NCBI GenBank assembly: GCA_032871835.1
Contig: CM065296.1
Location: 3,048,001 to 3,112,000 of the forward strand
Length of the DNA stretch: 64,000 bases
DNA from: Dipteronia dyeriana
Taxonomy: Eukaryota > Streptophyta > Magnoliopsida > Sapindales > Sapindaceae
Direction: 5' to 3'
Shown: positions 35,057 through 47,738 of the stretch, one piece after another
Layout: the number at the start of each line of letters is the position of its first letter
How positions within the stretch are numbered: position 1 is the stretch's first letter
Position numbers and translations under genes: made by a program
Notes under the pieces: model-generated
Databases searched by the model: none
What the model was told of the DNA's origin: nothing
Seen by the model: only the letters and a program-made list of their open reading frames with translations

Positions 35057-36739
35057 TTATCCATTAGCTACTGAACAGGTTTGTCGAATTTCCCCTTCTT
35101 CACCTTCACCGGTCTTTACTCCAATGCTTGTGAGCTTCACAAATGACTGACCCCAACTCCTGAAAAAGCTCTCTTGATCATTTGCAAAGCCCTCCACCGG
35201 ATTCCTGGTTCTATTATCGTCTAAGAGAACAGAATCTGATTGAAATAGACCCTTGTGCGCTATGAGATTTTGGTAGTACTGGTTATCGAACACAAAGGAT
35301 GTTTGGGGATCGTTATTCACAGTTATAGATGGACTTGCATCTGCCGGGCATTTTTTCATTAGTTCATTTGCATAGGTAGTGTCTAGGGATGTGTCAACTA
35401 GAGTGAACTTCCCCTTTGAGTCCTCTTGAAACCGGTCACTGAATGCACTGCAATGAGCTGATCCAATTGTGTGAGCTCCTGCATAGGCAAAAGCATAAAA
35501 CTATTCATATAATAATCTCAAAAGTTATATGTGCTTGATCAAAAACAATCCTTGAAACCTCTCTAGGTGGTAAGTTTTCTAGTCATTTTCAGGGTGTTTT
35601 GAGATCATAATCAATTCTCAATTGCATAGATTATGTGATCCATAAGATGATAAGATTGCATATGAAAGCCATACGACTAATGGAATCAACATGAAGACAT
35701 CAAATGCACTGAATTATACCTGATAAGGTAACAAGGTCTTCCAAGGATAACCCTTTAGAGGAAAAGATTTTTATCATCTCATTCATTGTAAAACTTGTAT
35801 CTACAATGTTGGGTCTAACATTTGCTGCTTCAGATACCCTCCCATCTCTCCTACCGGTAAGAATCTGAAGCGCTGGTCCACCTGTCTGTTTCCAAGTCTT
35901 CATTAATGGAATAAAATGAGGAAGAAACATAAAAACAGTGAATTTGAGTGCAAGGAATCTTACGATTTCAACAGCATCTCTAGCAGCTAGAGCAAGAATA
36001 TCAGCACAAGAAACAGTTCCAGGACAGAAGACTTCAAGAACTCTTTTTGCTGAATCAATAACCGAAAACCCTCCAAGAGAGGCATTTGCTGGATCACTTC
36101 GCTCTGTCCCATTTCCTTGTATCAGCACAGATGCATCACAACCCTAATAAACATTACAGACCATCAAATTGTATTGACAATATCCTCTACTTTTTATGGC
36201 AATCTATTACATGCTCAAATAAAAGCCATGTTCTTCATTAAACCAAAGACTAGACATCTAACCATTTAGTGAAGTTTTTATGACCCCTTATCGGGTAAAA
36301 TTTGATTTTTTACTAATCTCATAACATGTAAACATAGTAAGAATCAATCACTTTTATCGACAGTTAATCATATATTTTAAAAAGATCATAAACAAAATTC
36401 AGATTAATAGAATATCTAATCATATAATAATTATTTAGAAGAGGTAAACATTAAAATTTCTGAGGAAAAAAAAATGAACACATTTCATATAAATGGACTC
36501 ACCTTGACAAAGCAATCATGGAAAAGCAAGCGAAGGAGCTTCCCGGGGATGGTGGGGTCACTAGAAGAAGCTGATCTAACTGTGTCTTTAACCATGAACT
36601 CTGCAACTGGGCAAGAAACCGCATAGAAATTGAAAGACAGGTCTGCAGAAGAAGGTGAAGCAGCCAAGAGAAACAGAACAAGAATAAGAAAATTGAAGAG
36701 ATTTGCACTTAGAGAAACAATAACTGGTTTTGACTCCAT
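35057..36739 (-). CDS. Class III secretory peroxidase (peroxidase 46-like)
   Basis: This is a haem peroxidase of the plant secretory pathway. It oxidises phenolics with hydrogen peroxide in the apoplast (lignification, wall cross-linking, defence). The four exons, 36739-36503, 36143-35964, 35885-35720 and 35478-35057, join at GT-AG borders and encode 334 aa, a normal length. Residues 1 to about 32 are a hydrophobic signal peptide ending near PSSADLSF. The distal haem pocket is LLRLLFHDCFV (Arg70, His74), followed by GCDASVLI for the distal calcium site. VSCADILALAARDAV is the family signature. LVTLSGAHTIG carries the proximal His197. Cysteines in expected positions (VSCP, HDC, GCD, SCAD, KKC, TCS) support disulfides. 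The overall pattern, including DLSFNFYAVSCPVAEFMV and SDPTIPGKLL, resembles Arabidopsis PRX46 more than other members, by memory. No frame break is seen, so it is likely functional. Confidence 0.94.
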
Positions 36740-36863
36740 GAGAAATTAGGGTGATGAATTACAGTGTCCCCAAAAACTGCTTTTGGTCGTTACTTCTTTA
36801 TGTTGAAACATGTTAAAAGAGAGTACTGTAGTGGAAAAGAGACAATGCAATCTACGACTGTTT

Positions 36864-36870
36864 TTTTATA
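36864..36870 (-). promoter_or_regulatory. Possible TATA box of the peroxidase gene
   Basis: TATAAAA on the minus strand, about 125 bp upstream of the ATG. This is a reasonable distance for a TATA box plus a short 5' UTR. Not tested. Confidence 0.4.
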
Positions 36871-37217
36871 TTTAAAAGTTCCATTTAGTGTTGTTTGGTG
36901 ATGTCAGAAGGTAGATGGATTTTTTCCTACCATTTTCAATAGAAGCATTTAAGATTTGAGTGTCCCCATGATCACCAAGATAAGCTTTCATGGGACGTTC
37001 TCATTGAAACCATCCAATTAAAATCTGTCCTATGAAAAATATTTTAAATTTTACTTATCATTCCTCCAATTATATCCAGTCTTTTTATCATGCGATATGC
37101 TTTGATTCAATGGGCGCACAATGATTCGATAAGACCATTCCATTCAAGATTTTCTATGCAACCGTTGTGTTGTACCATAGCCGACAAAAATTCACACGTT
37201 TGTGTTTAGAGTGGCTA
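36871..37217. other. Upstream region of the peroxidase gene
   Basis: No further gene or repeat is visible. It ends at the hAT target site CTTAAATC (37218-37225). Confidence 0.5.
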
Positions 37218-37562
37218 CTTAAATCTAGTGGTGTAAAAATGGACCGGCAAGTGACAGGCCGGTCCGGCCAGTTCAGGAAGTTCACTGGCCGTGTTGGGAA
37301 CAGGCCGTGAAGGAAGAGGGTCAGGCCGAGTGCCGGGCCGCTGGGAGGAGGCCCGACAGGTCGGCCTGCCTGGCACGCCAATCCGGCGTGCCAGGCCTGT
37401 CGGACCGATCCGAAGGTCTGTTCGGCCCAATTTTTTTTTTTTTTCTTTTCAAAAATCCTCCAACAGCTGGAATTTTTTTCTAGCCGTTGGAGGAAATTTT
37501 TTTTACCAAAACCCCCCCTAAAATCTTTTAAATTACATTTTGACCCACAAATCAAATTTTTC

Positions 37563-37570
37563 TATAAATA
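37563..37570 (+). promoter_or_regulatory. Likely TATA box of the hAT transposase gene
   Basis: TATAAATA is followed by a CT-rich leader (37590-37700) and a possible non-coding first exon ending at a donor at 37760 (AAAG/GTAC). A possible acceptor is at 38367-38369 (TTCAG), opening the coding exon. An untranslated first exon with an intron before the ATG is common in hAT genes. Inferred from motifs only. Confidence 0.45.
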
Positions 37571-38414
37571 CTTCTATCCATTTCATTTTTCATTAACTCT
37601 CTCTATCATTCTTTCAATCTCTCATTCTTTCAATCTCTCATTCTCTCAAATCTCAATCTCTAATATATTCTCCAATTCTCTAAACTTTTTCATTCAATTT
37701 GGTTATTACTCTCTGTACAAAATTCTCTACATTTTCCACCAACAAACCAAATTTTAAAGGTACAATTTTGTTATTACTTTTGGTCTAACATATTCTCATA
37801 GTAAATTTATATGTTTATGTTTAGATTTGAGTTACTTAATGAAAACATTATCTATTTAGTTAGTTATTTTATCAATTTTTGGGCTTTAATGTTAATATTA
37901 TTTGTTTAGTTTATAAAGATGTTTAAGTTTAGTAGTAATTTTAATATTTGTTATTAATAAATTTAGAAAGTTAATTTGTATTACTGAAATTACTTTTTGT
38001 AATAAGTAAATGATGAATGTTAAGTGTAGTAATTACGTTTGATATTGTTTTTTTTTCATAAATTAAAAATTTTCATTTGTAGATTATGTTAGTAAATTTA
38101 AGAGTAGTGGTTCAAATCATCAATTTTATGTTAGTATATTATGTTAGTAAATTTATCAATTTTATTTGTAGTAGTGAACTAGTGAATTTAAAACTTTTTG
38201 TTAGTAGATTATGATTTTTTTGTTTATTTAATTTGTTTTTTAAGTAAATTAATTATTGTAAGTGTCGTATTAGTTATAGTAATTATTGTTAGTAAATTAA
38301 GATTACTGTTAGTAAATATTGATTTTTAATTTGACTACTAACTATTATAGTGCTCATATTTTTATTCAGATAATAGATCATAACCAGCAGCCTTATTTTT
38401 CGGACGATTTGAAT

Positions 38415-40451
38415 ATGCTCAACGATGAATTTGATATTTCAGAATCGACCCATACTCAAGCGGGACCTTCTGGTTCCGGCGTTACACCAACATCACGTCC
38501 TAGAAAATTAACATCAGATGTGTGGCAGTGTTTCAACATAGTCCAAATGACACTCTCAAACGGGACGTCTAGCCTCAGAGCTAAATGTAAGTTTTGCCAT
38601 AAGGATTATGCTACAAGTACGGGGGGAACCGGACATTTGAGACGGCATATGAACAAATGTATGCCTGCACATGGACATGTAGACACTACAACCTAGACAC
38701 AAATTCAACGGCACCCAGACGGGTCCGTTACGACATGGCAGTTCGAGGCCATGCATGCTAGAGAGTGCTTGGCACGATACATTGCACAAACTGATCAACC
38801 GATCAGTATTGGTGAGGGTCCATTTTTTAAAGAATTAATCACATTTGCATATAACCCCCAATATGAACCTGTTTCTAGAACCACCACTAGAAATGATTTG
38901 ATACGATTGTTTGAAACTCAAAGGGATGACTTAGTTGCTGAAATACAGCATTTAAGTGTCTCTGTTACATTAACTTCTGATATTTGGAATGCATGTTCCA
39001 AACAGGACTATTTATGTGTCACGGGACACTATTTAGATTCTGATTGGAGGATAACAAAAAGAATTTTTGGTTTTCGTCCTATGGATTTTGCACATACCGC
39101 AGAAAACATTTTTAATGTCATAATGGAAGTTTTAGAAACTTATGAAATCACGCATCACATTCTTTCAATCACATTTGATAATGCATCTGCAAATACTAGC
39201 TCTATTGCATTGTTTGTTGTAAGAAATATCCCGCAAGATGGAGGTTAGTTCTTTCATCAACAGTGTGCATGCCATATTATAAATTTAGTTGTACAGGCTG
39301 GTTTAAAGCAGGTAAGCGACCAAATAGATCGCATCAGAGATGCCATTTCTTGGATTTGCAGTTCTAATCCTAGATTCAGTGAATTCAAGAGACATTGTAA
39401 ATTAAACGGTCTCAAACCCTGACGATTCCAAACTGATATGCCGGTAAGGTGGAACTCTACTTATTTAATGTTGCAAAATTGTTTGGAATATGATACAACC
39501 ATTACATGTTTTTATAACATGAAATTGACCGAAACAGGACAACTTAGTCCAAAATTACTTACCACAGACGGTTGGTATGTGGCAAAGATTTTTGTTCAAT
39601 TTTTAAAGATTTTTTACAAAGCCACTGTAACTCTTTCCGGGGTATATTACCCCACATCTTCCCAGGCAATCCATCAGATAGTGGAAATGTCTGAACTGTT
39701 AAACAGTTATAGAGAAGATGAACATCTAGGCGCTGCAGTTGTTGTCATGGAGACAAAGTTGAAAAAATATTGGGCTAACATCCCCCTACTTTATGCCTTA
39801 AGTGCTATAATAGATCCCAGGGTTAAATTATCTGGTTTAGAAGTTTTGCTTGAGTTTATTGGTATTAATTTGTCAATAGATTATTCAGAACAAATTACTG
39901 ACATTCGAACCAAGTTGTTCGAGATTTTTCGTATTTATGAGACCAGGTTTGGCAACATTGACATCCCCCAATCAACACGACCGGAGACAGAGCCGAAGCA
40001 AACAAGTTGGAGCCTTCTGAAACGATGAAAAAAAGATAAATCAGCAAGTACTTCTTCAGGACAAAGATCTAGCCCATCTTCTTGTACTGAACTTATTAGG
40101 TACCTTGAAGAACAGTTCGATGTTGTTGAAGACAAGGAAGAGTTTGATTTGTTGTTATGGTGGAAGACCTATACGTACAGGTATCCAGTTCTGTCACACT
40201 TAGCACGTGACGTACTGGTTATTCCAGTGTCAACGGTGTCTTCAGAACAAGCTTTCAGCACCAGTGGACGCATAATTGAACCAAGAAGAAGCTGTTTGTC
40301 TCCAGAGATGGTGGAGGTATTAACATGCCTTCAGGATTGGGAGCATGCTAAAAAAAGGTTACAAAATCTAACTGTAGATAAAGAACTTAATTTAAATTTT
40401 GACAATCTATATATTGATGACCCTTTAGGTAGTGACCAGTGCCAGAACTAG
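38415..40451 (+). pseudogene. hAT transposase with BED finger, four in-frame stops
   Basis: One reading frame runs from the ATG at 38415 to 40451 with no frameshift. It is interrupted only by TAG 38694, TAG 39246, TGA 39420 and TGA 40026. Domain order: a BED zinc finger (SDVWQCFNIV...CKFCHKDY...HLRRHMNKC); an RNase H-like catalytic region with Asp in LTSDIWNACSKQDY and Asp in SITFDNASAN, then CHIINLVVQ and VRWNSTYLML; a DUF4413-type region; and the C-terminal hAT dimerisation domain (YPVLSHLARDVLVIPVSTVSSEQAFSTSGR) containing the catalytic Glu. Family members cut and paste DNA with 8-bp target duplications. The stops make it inactive unless read through. Confidence 0.93.
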
Positions 40452-41260
40452 GTTATACTTTTACATATATATTTATTATTTACTTGTAAGTTGTAAAACG
40501 GTTGCACTCTTTTTCCCTTACCAAATTTTTATCCCACTGGATTTTTCTTGGTAAGGTTTTTAATAAGGCAATCGTGTAGATATGTATTACTGAATTCCAT
40601 AAGTGAAAAATAAATAAATAATTAATTAAAAAATTGTTCGTTCTCTTTATTCATTTCAAATCCTAATAATTGTTAGTTATCTTCATTCATTTTAAATTCT
40701 AAACCCTTAACCATAAACTATAAATCCTAAACCCTATACCCTAAATCCAAAAAAAAAAATGTAATTTGAAAAAAAAATTGGACCAAAAAACTAACCCGCC
40801 GGACCAGGCCCGCCCCGCCCGCCAGAGGGGCCCGGCAGACCGGCCTGGCACGGCACGCAGGCACGGCCCGCCTAAGGCAGGCCGGCGTGCCGTGCCGGGC
40901 CTGCTTCTACTGAAACAGGCTGGGGCTGGCAGGCCCGCGACACCGTCTCGTGCCAGGCCCAGCCAGACCTGTTTCTAGAAATGGACTGGCCAGGGCGTGC
41001 CTAATGGGCCGGGCCAGTCCATTTTTACACCAATACTTAAATCTTAACAATAATGTAGTATGCATCATCCCCTATAAAAAATTCAAATGAGCGGGTCAAT
41101 GGATTTATATGGAAATGGTCAGGAGTTGCAAGTTGCTAGGGAGAAGACACGCAGGATCATACTTATTACTTGTGTAAAGTACCTTCTATAGTTCTAGGTA
41201 AGGACCGGAGAAATTTTTTGATTTACAATCAGAAGCATTAGATGGCTTGTTCGTCCAAAT

Positions 41261-41837
41261 TAGGGATGGACATTAAGTTACGATTCGAACCGATTCGAAT
41301 CGAAAAAAAGGTATTCGATTCAATTCGAAAAAAAGGTATTCGATTCGATTCGATTCGTTTCGTAAGGATAATTTGGTTTAAACTGGTTTAAAAATTGAAA
41401 ATCGAATTTTTATTCGGTTCAATCCGGTTTTATTTAAAACCGGATTGAACCGAATAAACCGAGTATATAAGTAAAAAAAACATAATATATTTAATAAATT
41501 TAAGGGTAATATGTTTTTAACTGATTAATTTTTTTTTATATATTTTTAAGTTAGGTTTGATTTGGGGGTTTTTTTTTGCTATTCTAATGTCCAAAATTAG
41601 TATCCAACAACCCATTAATGTTAAAAAAAAATCAAAAAACCCATTAAAATAGCCGGCCCATTAGGCCCAAAACCAAATTGAATCGAACCGAATCGAATCG
41701 ATTAAAATAGGTTCAATTCAATTCGGTTTCCACTTCTTATTAGGTTTAAACCGGTTCAATTTTGGATGAATCGAAATATTTTTCGTTCAATTGGGTTTGA
41801 CCTAAAATCGAATCGAATCGAACCATGCCCACCCCTA
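41261..41837. mobile_element. Non-autonomous hAT element (MITE), GATTCG-rich type
   Basis: This 577-bp element is flanked by perfect GTCCAAAT duplications (41253-41260 and 41838-41845). Its ends are TAGGGATGGACAT and ATGCCCACCCCTA. Subterminal arrays consist of GATTCGATTCG words. A truncated relative lies at 60090-60290. Confidence 0.9.
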
Positions 41838-42107
41838 GTCCAAATATAAACAGGATTCACATAAAAATGACAAAAAAAAAAATTTAGAAGACTAAAATGA
41901 CAATAATGATACCAACAAAGATCAAAGATAACATATTCCTTAGCATATTGATAACAAAAACACTGAATAAATAGATTTCAAAATATTTTACAAAGTTATT
42001 GTCCCAAGGAAATCCAATGACCAATGTGTATATTTTCCATCAAAATATTGCAACATGTAGTCATGCAGACTATAATTGCGTGTACTACAAGGTAATTCAG
42101 TTACGTA

Positions 42108-42746
42108 TGTTGTCGAGAAGAAATTGTAAACACACAAATCCAAATACAAACACAAAATAACAGAAAGCAATAAGAAGAAAGAAGACACCAAAAATTTTAT
42201 GTGGTTCAGCAAATTGCCTACGTCCACGGAACGTACCACACTGAATCCAATATATCTCAAAGTTGATTACAATCTCTCTGTCTCCCTTTCAGTCTCTCTA
42301 CAATTGCTCTCTCTCTAGCAATTTTTCTCACACACTACGCGCTATTTTTCTGCTTTCTCTCCTCTCATTTTGAGTACAAATAATTGTGGTATTTATATGG
42401 GAGTACTAGGGTTAGCCAAGATCGCAATTGGAATCTATTTCCTTTTCCAATTTCTTGTGCACGCAGGATTTCGTCTTTCCTCGTGAAATCCTTCACTACC
42501 GTGGTCTGGACTACTGTGTAGGCACATGCCTGCACCGCGGTCCACGATGCGTGATTCGTCTGTGGAATACAGCTCCACAGACCGCGGTGTGTGCATACTG
42601 CCTGCGCCGCGGTACGCACAATATGTCACCTCTGGACTTCTCCGCTATGTGTGCCACGGTCTGGGTTATTGCCTCTGTTGAGGTCACCGCCACGCCACGC
42701 CACGCCACCTGCTGGAGCTTGTTTTTTGGCTTCACATATCCCAACA
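42108..42746 (-). repeat. 3' LTR of Copia-2
   Basis: It carries the same GC-rich block as the other family LTRs. Several CCGCGG sites appear as CCGTGG-type variants, consistent with decay of methylated cytosines. Confidence 0.9.
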
Positions 42747-42839
42747 ATCTCCCACTTGAAGACTGAAACTCAATAGGCGTTCTCCATCCTTTCTTGATGA
42801 CTTAGTGGATAAATAACGGTACGCTCATTCCCCATGTCT

Positions 42840-45800
42840 TCACTCTTGAAGACCCACTGAAGTTGCACACAACTCCAGTTTTTCTGTAGTGACTGGCTTG
42901 GTTAACATGTCAGCCGGATTCTTAGTTCCTGCAATTTTTACTAACTTCAACACTTCTTCTTCGATTAACGATCGAATGAAGTGATATCGTAGGTCTATAT
43001 GCTTGGTCCTAGAAATGGAACGCTGAATTCTTGGCCAAGTGTATTGCACTTTAACTGTCATTATGCAACACATTCATCACCTGATCGAATCCTAACTAGG
43101 CTAACAATCCTTGTAACCATATCAACTCTTTGCTTGCTTCTGTCACAACCACATACTCTGCTTCAGTTGTAGAGATTGTCACTATCTTCTGCAACTAGGA
43201 CACTCAACTAACTACAGTACTCGCCATTGTGAACACATATCCAGTGGTGATTCTCTTGTGATCCACCTCTCCAGCAAAATCGAAATCCACATAACCTTTC
43301 AACTTGAGTTCATCTCTCTTGAAGGTTAGACATCCTTCTATCGTACCTCGCAGGTATCTTAGGATCCACTTCACGGCCACCCAATGAGGCTTGCCTGGAT
43401 TGGACATGTATCGGCTCACAACTCTCATTGCTTAGGAAATGTCTAGTCTTGTGCAAGTCATGGCATACATTAGACTTCCAATGGCTGAAGCGTAAGGTAC
43501 TCTAGCCATAAAATCCTTCTCCTCTTCCATCTTCGGACTCTGATCCTTAAACAACTTGAAGTGATTAGCCAAAGGTGTTCTTACTGGTTTAGCATCTCCC
43601 ATGCTGAATCTTTGTAACACTTTCCGAACGTACTCTGCTTGTGAAAGCTTCAATGTACCTTCCGGTTTGTCTCTGCTAATCCTCATTCCAAGAATTTGAT
43701 TTTGCTGGACCCAAATCTTTCATCTCGAATTCACTCAAAAGTTGCTTTTTCAAATTATTTATCTCTTCTAAATTTGCACCAGCTACTGACATGTCATCAA
43801 CATAAAGTAGCAATATTATAAAACTAGACTTAACATTTTTGAAGTAGCAACAGTGGTCAGCATTGCATCTCAAGTAGCCATTCCCTTGCATAAACCCATC
43901 AAACTTCTTGCACCACTGTCGGGGAGCTTGTTTTAAACTATACAAGCTCTTCGTTAACTTGCATACCAACTCTTCCTTGCCAATTTCTGTAAACTCCTCT
44001 GGTTGCTTCATGTATATCTTTTCCTCCAATTCCCCATAAAGAAAGGCAGTCTTCACATCTAACTGCTCAAGATATAACCCGTTTGCTGCGACAATACTTA
44101 ACACTAACCAGATCGCAGTTAGTTTAACAATAGGAGAAAAAAATTCAGAGTAGTCGATACCTTCAACTTGTTGGAAACCTTTGACTTCGAGTCGTGCCTT
44201 GTATCTCTTGGAACCGTCATGTTCCTCCTTGATCCGATACACCCACTTGTTTTGTAGGGCTTTCTTTTCTTCAGGCAACTTGGCTAACTCCCAAGTTTGG
44301 TTAGAAGCCAACGGCTCCATCTTATCCTTCATTGCAAGCTCTCACTTGCTCGCATCTTCTCACTGACAAGCTTCATCATAGCACTCAGGTTCTCTCGCAT
44401 CTGTCAGCAGCATGTAGTGCAAGTATTTCCTATTTGGTATAGGAGTTCGAGTTGATCTTCTCAATGTATTATGGACCTTTGTCATTGGAACATCTTTAGG
44501 TGGGATTGGTTCTTGTACCTAGGCCTTCACACCTTGCTCTTCCTCATTATGTTTAATGTGTTCCATGATCCCTCTATCCTATACATCATTTGGTCCAAAA
44601 AACTCTGGCTCTTCTGGCTCAGACACCTGTGTGTTCTTGTCTTTATATATGACCCTTTCGTTGAAGACAACGTCTTTACTTCTGATCATCTTACGGTTTT
44701 GGTCAACCCACAGCTTGTAACCGAAATCATCCTCTCCGTAGCCCACCAAAGTACACTTCACTGACTTGGCATCTAACTTACTCCGAGTGTGATCACCTAC
44801 ATGTACATGAGAAACACACCCAAACACTTTAAGGTGAGAAAGTTTTACCTCTTTCCCAGTCCAGATCTCTTCTGGTATAGCGAGGTCCAAGGGCATTGAT
44901 GGTCTTCTGTTGATCAAATATGCTGTTGTATTGACCGCTTCTGCCCAGAACTGTTTTGGTCGCCCTGAGTGTAGCCTCACGCTTCTAGCTTTCTCAGTCA
45001 ATGTCCTGTTCATCCGTTCTGCTATGCAATTCTGTTGTGGGGTTCCAGGAACCGTCCTACTAAGCTTTATCCTATTTTGATAGTAAAACTTCTTGAACTC
45101 ATTGTCTTCATATTCTCTACCATTGTCTGAATGCAGCTTTTTGATCTTCAAACCTGTCTCATTCTTAACCCTGACTTTCCATCTTTTGAAAGCATCAAAT
45201 ACCTCAGACTTGTATTTTAGAAAGTAAACCCATACCTTTCTGAAACTGGATGAATGTGACGGAGTACAATTTACCTCCGGTTGATGAGACTGAAACTGGA
45301 CCCCAAACATCGGTGTGCACTAGTTCCAACTTCTCCTTTGCCGGTGTTCTTCCAGTTCTCTTGAAGCTCACTCGCTTCTATTTTTCTAGAATGCAACTCT
45401 CATAGAAATCAACCTTAACACTTTTTAAATCTGGCAACTTACTTTTCGAATGCAAACACTTCAACCCCTAAGAACTCATGTGCCCAAACCTCTGGTGCCA
45501 TAAGTTCGGATCTTCTCTTCCTTCCACCATAGCGACTGAACCATAACCATCCGTGGTTGTGTAAAGTGACCCATTCTTACTTCCTCGGGTGATTGTCATT
45601 GCACCTTTCAAAATCTTCCACTTATCACCTGTGAAGATCGTCACATAACCATCTGACGCTAGTTGCCCAATAGAGCTCAAATTCTTCCTTAAGTCCGGTA
45701 TATGCCTCATATTATCGAGCTTCCAAACTGACCCTTGTAGTTGAATCTTCACATCTCCCTTTCCTGTAATGTCGCATGCTTGATCGTCACCAAGATACAT

Positions 45801-46813
45801 TTTACCTAAATTTTGGAGACGTAGTTCTCGAGCAATTCCCTGTGAGGTGTGGCATGGAATGATACTCCCGAATCCAAAACCCAGGACTCCGTCTTACATT
45901 CCAACGAGTAAATAAGGTAGTCATCTGACTCCTTTGATACACAATTCGCACTACTCTTGCCCTTATCTTTCTTCTCAGATCTACACTCATACGAGAGATG
46001 ACATTTCTTACCACAATTCCAGCATTCTGCATCCTTTTTGCTTCGTTGTTGCTTTCCCGGATGGTTAGCCTGATTCTTGGACTTGGACTTGGACTTGGAC
46101 TTTCCTCTTGAATTTGATCTTCATCGTTGATTTGTGTTTCGATTTCTGCTTCTACCTTCTCTATCTTTCAAATTTAATGTTGAAGACGTAGATGCCCCTA
46201 ATCCCTCTTCACGTATCCTGATCTCTTTCGTCATGATCATGTTTATAACCTACTGAAGATTCAATTTTTCTTTCCCGAACTAGTTGGCAATCGACTGACA
46301 TGTCGTTTTCAAACTTTCTAGCATTTGGGTGAGTAGAAACGCCACCATAAACTTCTCATCAAAACCCATAGATAAAGAACACAACTCGTCATTTACTTCA
46401 TTGAACTGGTTCAAAAAATCTTTAAAGTTCTGACCATCTCCCATCTTCAAGGTTGATAACTTCTTGACAAGATAGACTTTCCTTACCGCAGAAGGTTGTT
46501 CGTATAGGTATGATAGGGTATCCATTAGATCTTTAGCTGTCTGTTGATCTTTTACGTTGAAGGTGACGTGCTTCGTCAAACTGAGACGAATTACTCCCAA
46601 TGCTTTCTTGTCCAGGAGTTCAAAGTCATCATCATCCATATTCTTCGGTTTCCATTTCTTTTCCCAATCATCATCGATCATATCCTTTGGTCTCTCTTTT
46701 ATCGGCCAATGCAGATTCTTCTGGTACAGATAGTCTTCCATCTGTATCTTCTCGAAGCTGAAATTCTATCCATTGAATTTCTCAATCTTGTGCATTTCCT
46801 TCTCTGACTCCAT
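42840..46813 (-). pseudogene. Copia-2 gag-pol remnant
   Basis: gag starts at about 46813 (MESEKEMHKIEKFNG), with a stop soon after, then MEDYLYQKNLHWPIKERPKD. A zinc knuckle CWNCGKKCHLSYEC lies near 46015. The protease core LDSGVSFHATP is near 45870. The integrase zinc region LWHQRFGHMSS, HTDVWGP (near 45320), LHSDNGREYE and AERMNRTL follow; the FIDDHS-type segment is disrupted near 45250. Reverse transcriptase 44332-43676 shows DVKTAFLYGELEEKIYMKQP and the catalytic LLYVDDMSVAG. RNase H fragments lie at 43428-43204 and 43073-42840. Breaks at several points leave it non-functional, though RT is nearly intact. Confidence 0.88.
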
Positions 46814-46896
46814 CTCCACAATGAAATCGATGACCTCGAGAGAACCTAGATTTGTGTGAAAAATAATCTGCCCCAATCCGGAGCTCTGATACCAAT

Positions 46897-47530
46897 TGTG
46901 TCGAGAAGAAATTGTAAACACATAAATCCAAACACAAACACAAAATAACAGAAAGCAATAAGAAGAAAGAAGACACCAAAAATTTTATGTGGTTCAGCAA
47001 ATTTCCTACGTCCACAGAGCGCACCACACTGAATCCATTATATCTCAGAGTTGATTACAATCTCTCTGTTAATGTATCTACAATTGCTCTCTCTCTTTAG
47101 CAATTTTTCTCACACACTACGCACTATTTTTATGTTTTCTCTCCTCTATTTTTGAGTACAAATAATGGTGGTATTTATATGGGAGTACTAGGGTTAGCCA
47201 AGATCCCAATTGGAATCTATTTCCTTTTCCAATTTCTTGTGCACGCAGGATTTCCTCTTTTCTCGTGAAATCCGTCACTATCGCGGTTTGGACCGCTGTG
47301 TGGGCACATGTCTGCCTCGCGGTCCACGGCGCGTGATTCGTCTGTGGAATACCGCTCCACAGACCGCGGTGTGTGCATGCTGTCTGCGTCGCGGTACGCA
47401 CATCATGTCACCTTTGGACTTCTCTGTTGTGTGTGTCGCGGTTTGGGTTATTACCTCTACCGCGGTCGCCGTCGCGCCACCTGCTGGAGCTTATTTCTCC
47501 ACTTGTTTTCTAGCTTCATATATCTCAACA
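46897..47530 (-). repeat. 5' LTR of Copia-2
   Basis: About 634 bp, similar to the 3' LTR over its whole length with scattered point differences and a short replaced stretch near 47070-47080. Confidence 0.9.
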
Positions 47531-47738
47531 ACGTGTCCTCTCTCCCTCCCTAGTCCCTTCACCTCCCTCCCCCCCTCTCTCTGTAGTCGTAAGGAAGAAA
47601 ACTGAATCCGAAGTCCAGATATTTGAAAAATGACTAACTGGGCCACCCACCCGGCCCATTAAAAGATCCATTCGGCCATTATCAATCCAAATATCAAACA
47701 GGAAGAAGCGGCGTCGTTGCACTCCGTGAAGTGCCCAG

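Larger units (their letters stand above)
37226..41035 (+). mobile_element. hAT DNA transposon, complete ends, RICESLEEPER/Ac-like
   Basis: This 3.8 kb element is flanked by perfect 8-bp duplications CTTAAATC (37218-37225 and 41036-41043). Terminal inverted repeats are TAGTGGTGTAAAAATGGAC on the left and, as the reverse complement on the right, TATTGGTGTAAAAATGGAC. Subterminal regions of about 200 bp at each end are extremely GC-rich, with many GGCCGG/GCCGGGCC words against an AT-rich interior. These are likely transposase-binding arrays. It encodes one transposase on the plus strand with four in-frame stops. Confidence 0.95.
42108..47530 (-). mobile_element. Copia-2, complete Ty1/copia LTR retrotransposon (TNT1-94-like)
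   Basis: The 3' LTR is 42108-42746 and the 5' LTR is 46897-47530. The purine tract AAGTGGGAGAT (minus strand) sits at about 42748-42760. The primer binding site for initiator tRNA-Met lies beside 46896. The target flanks are ACGTA (42103-42107) and ACGTG (47531-47535), a 5-bp duplication with one change. The gene order gag-protease-integrase-RT-RNase H is Ty1/copia. It is the same family as Copia-1. Frameshifts and stops inactivate it. Confidence 0.92.

Noticed and set aside
37154..37555. 133-codon minus-strand frame rich in Gly, Pro and Arg
   Set aside because: It lies in the GC-rich subterminal array and inverted repeat of the hAT element. The open frame results from GC-rich repeats lacking stop codons.
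42428..42766. 112-codon plus-strand frame, and its equivalent at 47210-47605
   Set aside because: Both lie inside Copia LTRs, antisense to the element, with differing readings between copies. They are shadows of the GC-rich LTR block.
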